From CAXSEF01 sp964236695 (lineage in GTDB: Bacteria; Pseudomonadota; Alphaproteobacteria; Acetobacterales; Acetobacteraceae), in the NCBI GenBank assembly GCA_964236695.1, contig CAXSFU010000005.1:23696-87695 (forward strand): a stretch of 64,000 nt of DNA. The letters run 5' to 3'. The notes below the pieces were generated by a model. The model was not told where the DNA came from. It did not search any database and worked only from the letters and a program-made list of their open reading frames with translations. Positions 33,973 to 42,744 of the stretch are shown here, one piece after another. Every line of letters begins with the position of its first letter. Within the stretch, counting starts at the first letter, position 1. Both the position numbers and the translations under genes were made by a program.

Positions 33973-34935
33973 ATGCGAATCGCGCGGACCCTGGCTGAGC
34001 TTGCGGCAGAGAGGGCCAGGCTGGACGGGCCGGTCGGGCTGGTGCCGACGATGGGCGCGCTGCACGAGGGCCATCTGGCGCTGGTCGCGGCGGCGCGGCG
34101 GGAATGCCGGTCGATCGCGGCCTCGGTCTTCGTCAACCCGCTGCAGTTCGCGCCCACCGAGGACCTGTCCCGCTACCCGCGCGACGAGACGGGCGACCTC
34201 GACAAGCTGTGCGCCGCCGGCTGCGCGCTGGCCTGGCTGCCGGGCGTGGCGGCGATGTATCCGCCCGGCGACGCCACCGAAATCGTTCCCGCCGGGCCGG
34301 CGCTCGGCTGGGAAGGCACGCAGCGGCCGGGCCATTTCCGCGGCGTGGCCACCGTGGTGGCGAAGCTGTTCGGGCAGGTGAGACCGCAGCGCGCGTATTT
34401 CGGGGAGAAGGACTGGCAGCAATTGCAGGTGGTGCGCCGCATGGTGGCCGACCTGCACCTGCCGGTCGAAGTGGTTGGCGTGGCGACGCTGCGCGACCCG
34501 GACGGGCTGGCGCTGTCGTCGCGCAACCGCTTCCTGTCCGGTGCCGAGCGCGCGTCGGCACCCCTGCTCGCGGCGACGCTGCGCGAGGCGGCGGCCGGCG
34601 TCGCGGCGCTCGCGGGCGATTGCGCGTCCGACGCCGCACCGGTTCGGTCCGGTCCGGCGGGGCCTGATCCGGCCGGGTTGCAGCCCGCCTGCGCCGATCC
34701 TGCGCCACCGCCGCCGGCGGGGGAAGGCGGCGACGTCGAGGCGGTGCTTGCCCGGGCGAGACAGGCGCTGACGCGCTCCGGCTTCGGCGTGGACTACCTG
34801 GCGCTGGTCGAGGCGGACAGCCTGCGCGAGATCCGTGATGTCACAGCGGCAGCCGTGCACGGCCGGAGGCTGATCGTCGCGGCGCGGCTGGGCACGGTGC
34901 GACTGCTCGACAACCTGGCCGTGCCGGGCGGCTGA
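33973..34935 (+). CDS. panC: Pantothenate synthetase
   Basis: The 320-residue product has the PanC motifs PTMGALHEGHLAL (H31, H34), SVFVNPLQFAP, YFGEKDWQQ and the LSSRN (181-185) phosphate-binding loop. It joins pantoate and beta-alanine with ATP. It is about 40 residues longer than usual owing to a Pro/Ala/Gly-rich insertion at about 215-253, in the C-terminal lid domain. GGAGAGGCGGC precedes the ATG. panB is not nearby. Confidence 0.95.
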   Translation: MRIARTLAELAAERARLDGPVGLVPTMGALHEGHLALVAAARRECRSIAASVFVNPLQFAPTEDLSRYPRDETGDLDKLCAAGCALAWLPGVAAMYPPGDATEIVPAGPALGWEGTQRPGHFRGVATVVAKLFGQVRPQRAYFGEKDWQQLQVVRRMVADLHLPVEVVGVATLRDPDGLALSSRNRFLSGAERASAPLLAATLREAAAGVAALAGDCASDAAPVRSGPAGPDPAGLQPACADPAPPPPAGEGGDVEAVLARARQALTRSGFGVDYLALVEADSLREIRDVTAAAVHGRRLIVAARLGTVRLLDNLAVPGG

Positions 34936-34948
34936 GGATTGGCCGTTC

Positions 34949-35968
34949 TCAGGCGCTGTCCGGCTCGGCTACGTCGGCCAGGACGTCGAGGAAGCGGGTG
35001 GCCTGCGCCGGCCATCCCGGCAGGCGCTTTCCGGCCGTCCAGGCCGCTTCGGCCATGCGCAGGCGGAGCGCGCGGTCGCAGATCATGCGGCGCAGGCACC
35101 GCGACAGGGCGGCGTCGTCCTCCGCCGCGCACGACGCGGCAGCCTCCGCAGGCAGTGCGGCGCAGCCGGTCACGGCCACCGGAAGGCCGCGGCGCAGCGC
35201 CTCGAACACGGCGACCCCGGTGGTCTCGCGACGCGACGCCAGGGCGAACAGGTCGGCAGACGCCCAGAGCCGTTCCAGCTCCGCGCCTGCCGGAGTTTCC
35301 AGCAGCCGCACCCGGTCCGCGATGCCGAGCGTCGCGGCAAGCGCGTCCAGTCCGCCCGTCCAGGCCGTCTCGCCATGGCTGTCGCCGGCGATGGTCAGCT
35401 GCCAGTCCAGGTCGGCCAGGCGTGCCAGGGCGCGCAGCAGCACGTCGTGGCCCTTGCGCGGGGCCAGGCGGCCGACGGACAGCAGTTGGCACACCCCACC
35501 ACCAGACCCCGTGCTGCGCGCGAGTCGGGCGAGTCCGGGCTCCACCACGTGCAGGCGTGCCGCGGGCACGCCGAATTCGGCGACAAGGCGAGCCCCGACG
35601 ATCCCGCTGGTCGCCACCACGCGGGCGAGGTGGGGCAGCATGCGGCGCTCGGCGGCACGGATGCCGTCGCGTCGGGCAGGGTCGGCGAGTGCCGTGGGGT
35701 GGTGAACCAGTGCCGCGGCCCGGCCGTCCAGCCATGCCGGCCGGTCGGCGCCGGCGTCGAAGCAGGGCAGCACCATGCCGTCGATGATGGCGGTGGCCGT
35801 CCGCCCCAGGGCCGCCCAGCCCTGGCGCGCTCCGGCCTCGTCGGCGACCACGCTCGTCGTGACGGAGCAGCCGAGCCCGCGCAATGCCGCGATCAGGTGC
35901 CGGTTGTAGGCGCTGCCGCCGCCGGCGGTGTCGGGGGAAGGAGGGACAAAGAACACCAGCTCGACCAT
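34949..35968 (-). CDS. Glycosyltransferase family 4 protein
   Basis: A 339-residue GT-B glycosyltransferase: PDTAGGGSAYNRHLI at the N-terminus and, in the C-terminal domain, LLSVGRLAPRKGHDVLL and ETTGVAVFEALRRGLPVAV (an EX7E variant, where the second Glu of F-E-A is conserved). A GTG lies one codon before the chosen ATG. Its end is 13 bases from the end of panC (convergent). Substrate unknown. Confidence 0.8.
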   Translation of the reverse strand: MVELVFFVPPSPDTAGGGSAYNRHLIAALRGLGCSVTTSVVADEAGARQGWAALGRTATAIIDGMVLPCFDAGADRPAWLDGRAAALVHHPTALADPARRDGIRAAERRMLPHLARVVATSGIVGARLVAEFGVPAARLHVVEPGLARLARSTGSGGGVCQLLSVGRLAPRKGHDVLLRALARLADLDWQLTIAGDSHGETAWTGGLDALAATLGIADRVRLLETPAGAELERLWASADLFALASRRETTGVAVFEALRRGLPVAVTGCAALPAEAAASCAAEDDAALSRCLRRMICDRALRLRMAEAAWTAGKRLPGWPAQATRFLDVLADVAEPDSA

Positions 35969-36147
35969 CACGCCCGACTAACACCGCCGCGGCGGCACGC
36001 AAATCCTGTACTGCAGGAACGCTCCGTCGTGTCGGTTTGTCCAGGCGCAAGTCAAGGCCGCTGCCGTAGGCTCGGCAGGGCCGGGAGGAGACGGCCTCGC
36101 CTGCTTCTGCGCGCAACGGGTGCTCGCGACAGCCGCGGCGTCACGGT

Positions 36148-36546
36148 TCAGATGCGAGAAACCATGGCATAGGCGTGAGGACGCGACCTGGGGACAAGCC
36201 GGCCAGGCCGGCCATACCCGGGGACGGCGGAGCGGACCTGCTGGCGGGCGGCGTCGGCGACGATGCCGATAACGCGCGCCTGCACATCCATCGCCTGTTC
36301 CAGAAGCGCCACGTTGCGGCCGGCGAGCGCCTGCAGTTCGAGCCCGATCGCCCGCGCCTCGTCGCGCGCCGGACCGTCGGACAGCGGGGGCATGACTGCG
36401 CGCGCCCGGTCGAACGCCGCGATCAGCCGCTGCTTGTCGTCGAGCAGCAGGGTGGCGCCGGCGTGGTCGTGCGCGGCCAGGGCGGCGTTCTCGGACAGCA
36501 ACAGCTCGCCAAGGGCGCGTGCCGCCAGAACCAGCTCGTTGGTCAT
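36148..36546 (-). CDS. flgN: FlgN-like flagellar export chaperone
   Basis: The 132-residue, almost wholly helical protein ends the flgI unit and overlaps flgJ by four bases (ATGA). Its length, heptad-like helices (ALGELLLSENAALAAHD, ALAGRNVALLEQAMD) and position match FlgN-type chaperones for hook-associated proteins. Sequence conservation in this family is low, so the assignment rests largely on context. Confidence 0.65.
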   Translation of the reverse strand: MTNELVLAARALGELLLSENAALAAHDHAGATLLLDDKQRLIAAFDRARAVMPPLSDGPARDEARAIGLELQALAGRNVALLEQAMDVQARVIGIVADAARQQVRSAVPGYGRPGRLVPRSRPHAYAMVSRI

Positions 36547-36842
36547 CGCCTGCGTCCTCCCCCGGCTTCCTGCAGCCGCAGCATCTGCTGGTACACCGGC
36601 TGTGCCAGCCCGAGGCCGCCAGCAGACGCTATGTTCTTTGCCATTTCGCTAACAAGCATCGGCCGCCAAGTGGACTCGCCCTCGCCGCCGCCGAAGATGC
36701 TCTTCGACGTGTCGGCGGTGCCGAAGATCGGCGCGAGCATCTCGTTGAGCGCCATGGCCTCGAATTTCTGCGCCTCCGCCCAGGTCTTCCCCTGCTGCTC
36801 TGGGCTGATCGTGGTGGCGGGCGGCGGGATGACGATGCTCAT
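36543..36842 (-). CDS. flgJ: Flagellar rod-binding protein, FlgJ N-terminal domain type
   Basis: A 99-residue protein with the rod-binding pattern AQKFEAMALNEMLAPIF, then SEMAKNIASAGGLGLA. Alphaproteobacteria often have this short form without the muramidase domain of enteric FlgJ; it caps the growing rod in the periplasm. It overlaps flgI by one base (TGATG) and flgN by four. Confidence 0.85.
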   Translation of the reverse strand: MSIVIPPPATTISPEQQGKTWAEAQKFEAMALNEMLAPIFGTADTSKSIFGGGEGESTWRPMLVSEMAKNIASAGGLGLAQPVYQQMLRLQEAGGGRRR

Positions 36843-37939
36843 CAACGCACCTGGAGGTCGGCCTGCAGCGCGCCAGCGGCCTTGATGGATTGCAGGATGC
36901 TGATCAGGTCGCGCGGCCCGATCCCCATGGCGTTCAGGCTGCCCACCAGATCGCGCAGCGTCGGCTGGCTGGGCAGGATGCCGAGCTTGTGGTCGTTGCC
37001 GGTGTCCACGGAGACGCTGGTGCGCGGCACCACCGTGGTCTGCCCGTTGGACAGCGGCGCGGGCTGGCTGACCTGGGGCGCCTCGCTGACCCGGATGGTG
37101 AGGTTGCCCTGCGCGATCGCCACGGTGCTGATGCGCACGTTGGCGCCCATGACGATGGTGCCGCTGGTCTCGTCGATCACCACCACGGCGGCGTTGTCGG
37201 GGGTGACGGTCAGTTCCTCGATGCGCGCCAGGCTGGACACGACGTCGCGCCCGCCGAGCGCCAGCTCCACGGTGTGCGGGTCGGACGCACGGGCCTGGAA
37301 CCCCGCACGCGTGACCGCCTCGGCCATGCGCATCGCCGTGGTGAGGTCGGGGTTGCGCAAACCGAGGCGGATCGTGCGGCCGGCGCCCAGCTCGAACGGG
37401 ATCTCCTTCTCCACGGTGGCTCCATTGGCGACGTGGGCGGAGGTGGGCACGTTGCGTGTCACCGAGGCGGCCGCGCCGCGGGCGGAGAACGCGCTGGTGA
37501 CGAGCGCGCCCTGCGCCACGGCATAGACGTCGCCGTCGGCCGCGAGCATCGGCGTGACCAGAAGCTGGCCGCCGAGCAGGCTGGACGCGTCGCCGATCGC
37601 CGAGACGGTGATGTCGACGCGCCCGCCGGAGCGCGCGAAGGCCGGCAGCTCGGCGGTGACCATCACCGCGGCGACGTTCTTGGTCTGCAGCTTGGCCTGC
37701 TGGTCGCGGGTGTTGACGCCGAGACGCTCCAGCATGCCGATCAGCGACTCCCGGGTGAACACGGCGTTGTCGAGCCGGTCGCCGGTGCCGTTGAGCCCGA
37801 CCACCAGCCCGTAGCCGACGAGCTGGTTCGAGCGCACGCCCTCCACGTCGGCGATGTCCTTGATGCGGACCTGCGACGAGGCGGGCGCGGCGGTGGTGAC
37901 CGCAAGCAGCACGAAAGCCAGCAGCACCAGGGATCGCAC
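36842..37939 (-). CDS. flgI: Flagellar P-ring protein FlgI
   Basis: The 365-residue protein carries a signal peptide (RSLVLLAFVLLAVTTAAPASS) then VRIKDIADVEGVRSNQLVGYGLVVGLNGTGD, the FlgI start. It forms the P ring around the rod in the periplasm. I chose the GTG at 37939 over the ATG at 37966 because GGAAAGGACTGCC gives an excellent ribosome site and a normal signal peptide. A sigma-54-type promoter lies about 140 bases upstream, and fliX is divergent. Confidence 0.93.
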   Translation of the reverse strand: MRSLVLLAFVLLAVTTAAPASSQVRIKDIADVEGVRSNQLVGYGLVVGLNGTGDRLDNAVFTRESLIGMLERLGVNTRDQQAKLQTKNVAAVMVTAELPAFARSGGRVDITVSAIGDASSLLGGQLLVTPMLAADGDVYAVAQGALVTSAFSARGAAASVTRNVPTSAHVANGATVEKEIPFELGAGRTIRLGLRNPDLTTAMRMAEAVTRAGFQARASDPHTVELALGGRDVVSSLARIEELTVTPDNAAVVVIDETSGTIVMGANVRISTVAIAQGNLTIRVSEAPQVSQPAPLSNGQTTVVPRTSVSVDTGNDHKLGILPSQPTLRDLVGSLNAMGIGPRDLISILQSIKAAGALQADLQVR

Positions 37940-38075
37940 GGCAGTCCTTTCCGGAACGTAAAGCATTTGCGCCCATGCTGCCCAAGCAGCACGCGGCGTC
38001 CTGTCCGTCCGCGGCCGGCCCTGCCTCTGGCGGCAGGGCCGGCCCGCGCGGCGCACTCTCGACACGGCATGCAGC

Positions 38076-38090
38076 GCAACACCCGTGCCA
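38076..38090 (-). promoter_or_regulatory. Sigma-54-type promoter of the flgI operon
   Basis: Read on the minus strand the sequence is TGGCACG, GGTG, TTGC, an exact match to the -24/-12 consensus TGGCACG-N4-TTGC. It points towards flgI. The untranslated leader would be about 120 bases. Confidence 0.7.
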
Positions 38091-38181
38091 CGAAAAACGG
38101 CCGGATTTCCGGATGTCCTTGCAAGCAATGGCCAGGCAATTCCTGCCGGTCGGCAGGGCGAGCAGGGCGAAAGGGACCAGG

Positions 38182-38637
38182 ATGCAGATCGGAACGGCGG
38201 CGGCGATCCGCGCGGCAGGCACGACCCGAACCGGGGACGCGGCCGCCTCTGGCGCGTCGTTCCAGGTGCCGGCCGGCAGCGCGGCGGCTGGGGGGTCTGC
38301 CGCCTGCACATCGCCTGTGCGCGGCCTCGACGCGCTCTTGGCGCTGCAGGAGACGGCAGTGGCGCAGGACCCGGCGACGCGCGATCGGGAAGCGAGGCGG
38401 CACGGCCGCAACCTGCTGGAGGAGCTGGCGGCGCTGCAGAAGTCGCTGCTCTCGGGCGGGGCCGAGGACGTGACGCTTGGTCGCCTGGTTGCGCTGCTGC
38501 GAACAATGCCCGTGGCGGCGGATCCTGGCCTTGGCGTGGTGCTGCACTCGGTCGGGCTGCGCGTGCGACTGGAGCTGGCGCGTCGCGGGCTTCCCGACAT
38601 CACGCCGGGGTGTGGCGCGGGCAACGCAGCCCGGTGA
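38182..38637 (+). CDS. fliX: Flagellar assembly regulator FliX
   Basis: A 151-residue protein whose C-terminal half, GLDALLALQETA then GRNLLEELAALQKSLLSGG and a final VRLELARR, fits FliX. In Caulobacter, FliX couples early flagellar assembly to FlbD/sigma-54 transcription and is divergent from flgI, the same arrangement as here. AAGGGACCAGG precedes the ATG. Confidence 0.8.
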   Translation: MQIGTAAAIRAAGTTRTGDAAASGASFQVPAGSAAAGGSAACTSPVRGLDALLALQETAVAQDPATRDREARRHGRNLLEELAALQKSLLSGGAEDVTLGRLVALLRTMPVAADPGLGVVLHSVGLRVRLELARRGLPDITPGCGAGNAAR

Positions 38638-38737
38638 CACTGTCGGGACAGGGTCCGGTAGTTCTTGGCTCATTCGGACTGCGTGGCTATAAGGCCGTCG
38701 TTTCGGCAAGACCAAGCCAGTGAGGACCCGTCCGCGC

Positions 38738-39154
38738 ATGATGATCACGCTGCCGGCCGACTACCGACCCTCCGAAGCCGAAGAGTTCATGAATCCGCTT
38801 CATGTGGAGTATTTCCGGCGCAAGCTGCTGCGCTGGCGCTCCGACCTGCTGCGCGAGGCGGACGGCACCCTGGCCAGCCTGTCCGAGGGCGGCATTCACG
38901 AAGCCGACATCACCGATCGCGCCAGCGTCGAGACGGATCGCGCGCTCGAGCTGCGCACCAGGGATCGCGCCCGCAAGCTGATCTCCAAGATCGACCAGGC
39001 GCTGGTGCGGCTCGAAAGCGGCGCATACGGGTATTGCGAGGAGACCGATGAGCCGATCGGACTGAAGCGGCTGGAGGCACGGCCGATCGCCACGCTGTCG
39101 ATCGAGGCACAGGAACGCCACGAGCGGATGGAGCGGGTGCACCGCGACGACTGA
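38738..39154 (+). CDS. dksA: RNA polymerase-binding protein DksA, zinc-site variant
   Basis: The 138-residue product has the DksA coiled coil (about 25-95) and the C-terminal globular module. Of the four zinc-finger cysteines only C100 remains: the motif reads CEET and, later, SIEA (C-T-S-A pattern). DksA binds the RNA polymerase secondary channel with ppGpp to reset transcription; zinc-independent versions are known. The ATG pair at 38738 is the natural start for alphaproteobacterial homologues; an in-frame GTG at 38720 is possible. Confidence 0.9.
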   Translation: MMITLPADYRPSEAEEFMNPLHVEYFRRKLLRWRSDLLREADGTLASLSEGGIHEADITDRASVETDRALELRTRDRARKLISKIDQALVRLESGAYGYCEETDEPIGLKRLEARPIATLSIEAQERHERMERVHRDD

Positions 39155-39183
39155 ATGTGCCGGCCGAAAGGAAGTCCAGGCAG

Positions 39184-39310
39184 GCAAGGCTGGGCTCTGC
39201 CCAGACCCGCAAAGGGCCGTGAGACCCTTTGATCCCTTGACCCAGGAAGAGGCGTCTCAAGGCGGTGGTCTTGGGCGGAAGGCCGGGGCAGAGCTTCCGG
39301 CCCTCTTTGC
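39184..39310. repeat. Intergenic palindromic repeat, family A, copy 6
   Basis: Begins GCAAGGCTGGGCTCTGCCCA and ends with a diverged GGGGCAGAGCTTCCGGCCCT. The central AAAGGGCCGTGAGACCCTTT hairpin and CTTGA match the 9.2 and 60.4 kb copies. It sits between the convergent dksA and flgH genes. Confidence 0.75.
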
Positions 39311-39321
39311 CGTGTCGCCGC

Positions 39322-40062
39322 TCAGAACGGCAGCAGCGCGTCGAACACCTGCTGTCCCCAGCGCGGCGTCTGCACGCTGGTGAGCTGTCCTCGCCCGCCA
39401 TAGGAGATGCGCGCCTCGGCCATGCGGTCGTGCAGCACCGTGTTGTCGCTGGCGATGTCCTGCGGACGCACCACGCCGCTCACAGACAGGTCGCGCAGCT
39501 CGCTGTTCACGCGCACCTCCTGTCGTGCCTGCACCACGAGGTTGCCGTTCGGCATCACCTGCGTGACCAGGCCGGCAAGGCGCAGGGTCACTGTCTCGTT
39601 GCGCTTGATCTTGCCGGTGCCGGTGTTGGCGTTGGAAGAGCTGGTCGACAGCAGCGAGGTTGCGGCGGTCTGCGCCAGCAGCTTGGGGATCGAGCCCTGC
39701 AGGCCGAACAGGTTGGGCACACCGAGCGCCTCGCTGCCGTTGCGCGTGACGTTGCTGCCGTTCTCCACGTCAGCGGCGTCGGTGATGTTGACCACCACGG
39801 TGAGGATGTCGCCGACCTGGGCGGCGCGCTGGTCCTTGAAGAAGGCGCGGCTGCCGGAACGCCACAGGCTGTTGGCCTCGGCGGGCGCGCCCTCGGAGCG
39901 TGGCATCGGCAGCGTCATCGGCCGGTAGTCGGCGCTCTGCGTGGGGTCGCCGGACGGGGTCATCGCGGGCGGGCGGCCCACCTCGGACAGGGTGGACAGG
40001 GTGCCGCACGCCGGCAGCGCCAGCAGCAGCAGCCAGGGCAGGGGGCGCAGGGCAATTTTCAT
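39322..40062 (-). CDS. flgH: Flagellar L-ring lipoprotein FlgH
   Basis: A 246-residue lipoprotein (lipobox LPAC at about residues 16-19) with NSLWRSGSRAFFKDQRAAQVGDILTV and the C-terminal PQDIASDNTVLHDRMAEARISYGGRG, which are diagnostic of FlgH. It forms the outer-membrane L ring. Its ATG overlaps the flgA stop (ATGA); it is the last gene of flgF-flgG-flgA-flgH. Confidence 0.95.
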   Translation of the reverse strand: MKIALRPLPWLLLLALPACGTLSTLSEVGRPPAMTPSGDPTQSADYRPMTLPMPRSEGAPAEANSLWRSGSRAFFKDQRAAQVGDILTVVVNITDAADVENGSNVTRNGSEALGVPNLFGLQGSIPKLLAQTAATSLLSTSSSNANTGTGKIKRNETVTLRLAGLVTQVMPNGNLVVQARQEVRVNSELRDLSVSGVVRPQDIASDNTVLHDRMAEARISYGGRGQLTSVQTPRWGQQVFDALLPF

Positions 40063-41093
40063 CGCGGCAACGCCTCGGCAAAGGTCGCGGGAGGCCGCAC
40101 GCCGGCGGCAGGGACCAGCGGCGCGCTGCCGGCGAGGACGTGCACGTGGCCGGGCGCGTCGATGGTCGCGGCGAGCACTGCGCGCGAGGTGGGGTTGAGC
40201 ACGCGGATGCGCTCGCCGACCGCGCCGTCGTCCATGGCCTGCGCCTGGGCGGAAAGGGAGATGCCTGGGCCGTCGAGCTGCATGGCAACCAGCGCGCCGC
40301 GGGTGATCGCGGGCGGGCGCACCAGGTCGGCGAGCGGGATCGGCTGCCCGGGCACGACGGGGTGGCGCAGCGCCATGCCGCGTGCCTGCTCCGGCAGCTC
40401 GACCACGGCGACGTGGGTGCTGGCGAGGCGGACGTGGACGGTGGCGAGGTCCGACGGGTCCAGCAGCGTCCCTGGCGGCACGCGCCGGGCAAGGACGAGC
40501 ATGTCGATCATCGCGACCGCGGTGCCGGCGACACGGCTGTGCAGCGGCTCGGCGCCTTCGATCGCCGCGGAGAGCAGGGCGGTGAAGCGGCCGGTGGCGG
40601 GGTCGTAGTCGAGCTGCGCGATCTCCGGCCGCACGGTGCCGTCGGCAGGCAGCACCGGCGCCACGAAGCCCGGCAGGTCGAGCTCGACCGTCTGCGGCGC
40701 GCCGGCGGCGAGCAGGGCCGGACGCAGCAGGGCGAGCACAGCCTCGCGCGTCATCGGGCGGCCCTCGCGGGTGACGACGGCCTGGTCGGAGGCGGAGGCG
40801 GGGTGCCACTCGATGCCGAACTGGCGGGCGATCGCGACCAGCTGCGCCGACTCCACGGTGAACCGCGCACCTGGCAGCGGCGCCGGGCCGAGCGCGCGAT
40901 CGGTGCCGGAGTCCAGGCCGTCCCACAGGTCGGACAGCCGCACCACGGCACCCTTGACCGACGCGAACGGCCGCAGCGTCGGCGTGGCGACTGCTGCGGA
41001 GGACGCGCGGGCGGGCGGGATCGCGCACGGGTTTGCAGCGAAGGCCGCGAGCAGTCCGGCCAGCAGGAGGAGGCGTGCGCACACAGTTCTCAC
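40059..41093 (-). CDS. flgA: Flagella basal body P-ring assembly protein FlgA
   Basis: The 344-residue protein has a signal peptide and, in its C-terminal half, the SAF-type FlgA domain: VLARRVPPGTLLDPSDL, GMALRHPVVPGQPIPLADL and a final GERIRVLNPTSRAVLAATI. It is a periplasmic chaperone for P-ring assembly. It starts with a GTG overlapping the flgG stop (GTGA) and ends in an ATGA overlap with flgH. It is longer than short enteric FlgA because of an extra N-terminal domain. Confidence 0.9.
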   Translation of the reverse strand: MRTVCARLLLLAGLLAAFAANPCAIPPARASSAAVATPTLRPFASVKGAVVRLSDLWDGLDSGTDRALGPAPLPGARFTVESAQLVAIARQFGIEWHPASASDQAVVTREGRPMTREAVLALLRPALLAAGAPQTVELDLPGFVAPVLPADGTVRPEIAQLDYDPATGRFTALLSAAIEGAEPLHSRVAGTAVAMIDMLVLARRVPPGTLLDPSDLATVHVRLASTHVAVVELPEQARGMALRHPVVPGQPIPLADLVRPPAITRGALVAMQLDGPGISLSAQAQAMDDGAVGERIRVLNPTSRAVLAATIDAPGHVHVLAGSAPLVPAAGVRPPATFAEALPR

Positions 41094-41875
41094 CGCAGCT
41101 GCGTCAGCGTCTGCAGCATGTCGTTGGACGCTGTGATGACCTTGCTGTTCATCTCGTAGGCGCGCTGCGCGGTGATCAGGCTGCTGATCTCGGTGACGAC
41201 ATTGACGTTCGAGGTCTCGACGAAGCCCTGCATCGTGGTGCCGAAGCCGGGCGCGCCGGGCACGCCGGTCACCGCGTTGCCCGACGCGCCGCTCTGCAGG
41301 AACAGGTTGTCGCCCTGCGCATCGAGGCCGGCCTCGTTGGGGAAGGTCGCGAGCTGGATCTGCCCCAGCGTGGTGGGCGTGGTGGAGCCGGCGATGGTGG
41401 CCTGCACCTGGCCGGCGCCGTTCACGGTGACCGCGGTGGCGTTGTTCGGCACCGTGATGCCGGGTGCGACCGGGTAGCCGTCGGCGGTGACGATGGTGCC
41501 GTCCGGGGCCATGCCGAGCGTGCCGTCGCGTGTGTAGGCGGTGTCGCCGGAGGGCAGGGTGATCTGGAAGTAGCCGTGGCCCTGGATGGCAAGGTCGAGG
41601 CTGTTGCCGGTCTGCTGGATGTTGCCCTGCTCGGTGATGCGGTAGATCGCCGCCGTCTTGACCCCGAGGCCGACCTGGGCTCCGGACGGGACGACGGTGC
41701 CGTTGTCGGAGCTGTTGGAGCCGACGCGGCGCAGGTTCTGGTACATCAGGTCCTGGAACTCGGCGCGCCTGCGCTTGAATCCGGTCGTGCTCATGTTGGC
41801 GATGTTGTTGGAGATGACCTCCACGTTGGTCTGCTGCGCCTGCATTCCGGTGGAAGCGATGTCGAGTGCACGCAT
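41090..41875 (-). CDS. flgG: Flagellar distal rod protein FlgG
   Basis: A 261-residue rod protein with the N-terminal ALDIASTGMQAQQTNVEVIS and NNIANMSTTGFKRRRAEFQD, and the C-terminal EISSLITAQRAYEMNSKVI, which pack as coiled coils in the rod. GAGGAGAG precedes the ATG at 41875. It is second in its operon and overlaps flgA. Confidence 0.97.
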   Translation of the reverse strand: MRALDIASTGMQAQQTNVEVISNNIANMSTTGFKRRRAEFQDLMYQNLRRVGSNSSDNGTVVPSGAQVGLGVKTAAIYRITEQGNIQQTGNSLDLAIQGHGYFQITLPSGDTAYTRDGTLGMAPDGTIVTADGYPVAPGITVPNNATAVTVNGAGQVQATIAGSTTPTTLGQIQLATFPNEAGLDAQGDNLFLQSGASGNAVTGVPGAPGFGTTMQGFVETSNVNVVTEISSLITAQRAYEMNSKVITASNDMLQTLTQLR

Positions 41876-41953
41876 GGTGAAACTCTCCTCGGTCGGGCGG
41901 TCAGGCACGCGGGCCTGGGCGGATGGCCTGGGCGGAGTCGGTCAGCCTTCGGG

Positions 41954-42697
41954 TCAGCTCGTGCCGCTGCGCACGATCTTGTCGATCGCACTCTGCTGGC
42001 GCTGTCCTTCAGATTCGATGAATTGCGTGGCGAACTGGAACTCGCGCTGGATCGCCATCATGCGGGTCAGCTCGGCGGTGGCCTGCACGTTGCTGTCCTC
42101 GACCGCGCCCTGCACGATGCGCGGCTGGGCGACCGGGGTCGTGTCGCCGCGCGGGTCGAACAGGCGCGCACCCTCGGCCTGCAGGCGGCCCGGGTCGCCG
42201 GGCGCCACGATCGCGACCGTGCCGATCTGGCCGTTCTCGCTGCTGACGGTGCCATCGGCGGCGACCTGGATCTGCGTGTCGGACGGCGAGGCCTGCATCG
42301 GCTGCCCCGAGGTGTCGAGCAGGGCGTTGCCCTCGGCGTCGGCGATCGTGCCGTCGGGCTGCATCTCGAAATGCCCGGCGCGGGTGAGGCGGGTGCCGCG
42401 CGCCGTGGCCACGGTGAAGAAGCCGTCGCCGCCGATCGCGAGGTCGAGCGGGTTGCCGGTGTGGGTGAGCGCGCCCTGGCTCTGGTCGCGGTAGGTGGCG
42501 CGGTCCTGCACGTAGGCCAGCTTGCGGTCGCCGGCCGGGATGTCGGTGCCGGTCTGCTTGCTGAGCCAGTCGGCGAACACCACGCGCTCGGCCTTGTAGC
42601 CGGGCGTGTTGACGTTCGCGAGGTTGTTCGCCGCGACATCCAGCGCGTTCTGCTGCACCACGAGTCGGGACAGGGCGATGTTGGTCGTGTTGTTCAT
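41954..42697 (-). CDS. flgF: Flagellar proximal rod protein FlgF
   Basis: A 247-residue rod protein: NALDVAANNLANVNTPGYKAERV at the N-terminus (cut by a typical N-N-x-A-N motif), LDLAIGGDGFF in the middle and VQATAELTRMMAIQREFQF at the end. It is first in the flgF-flgG-flgA-flgH unit. A sigma-54-type promoter starts 33 bases upstream of the ATG. Confidence 0.95.
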   Translation of the reverse strand: MNNTTNIALSRLVVQQNALDVAANNLANVNTPGYKAERVVFADWLSKQTGTDIPAGDRKLAYVQDRATYRDQSQGALTHTGNPLDLAIGGDGFFTVATARGTRLTRAGHFEMQPDGTIADAEGNALLDTSGQPMQASPSDTQIQVAADGTVSSENGQIGTVAIVAPGDPGRLQAEGARLFDPRGDTTPVAQPRIVQGAVEDSNVQATAELTRMMAIQREFQFATQFIESEGQRQQSAIDKIVRSGTS

Positions 42698-42729
42698 GGC
42701 ATCCGCCGTTGTCGGTGGACCTCGCCACC

Positions 42730-42744
42730 GCAACCCGCGTGCCA
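42730..42744 (-). promoter_or_regulatory. Sigma-54-type promoter of the flgF operon
   Basis: On the minus strand the sequence is TGGCACG, CGGG, TTGC, a full match to the -24/-12 consensus. Transcription would begin about 20 bases before the flgF ATG, an ideal distance. Confidence 0.8.
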
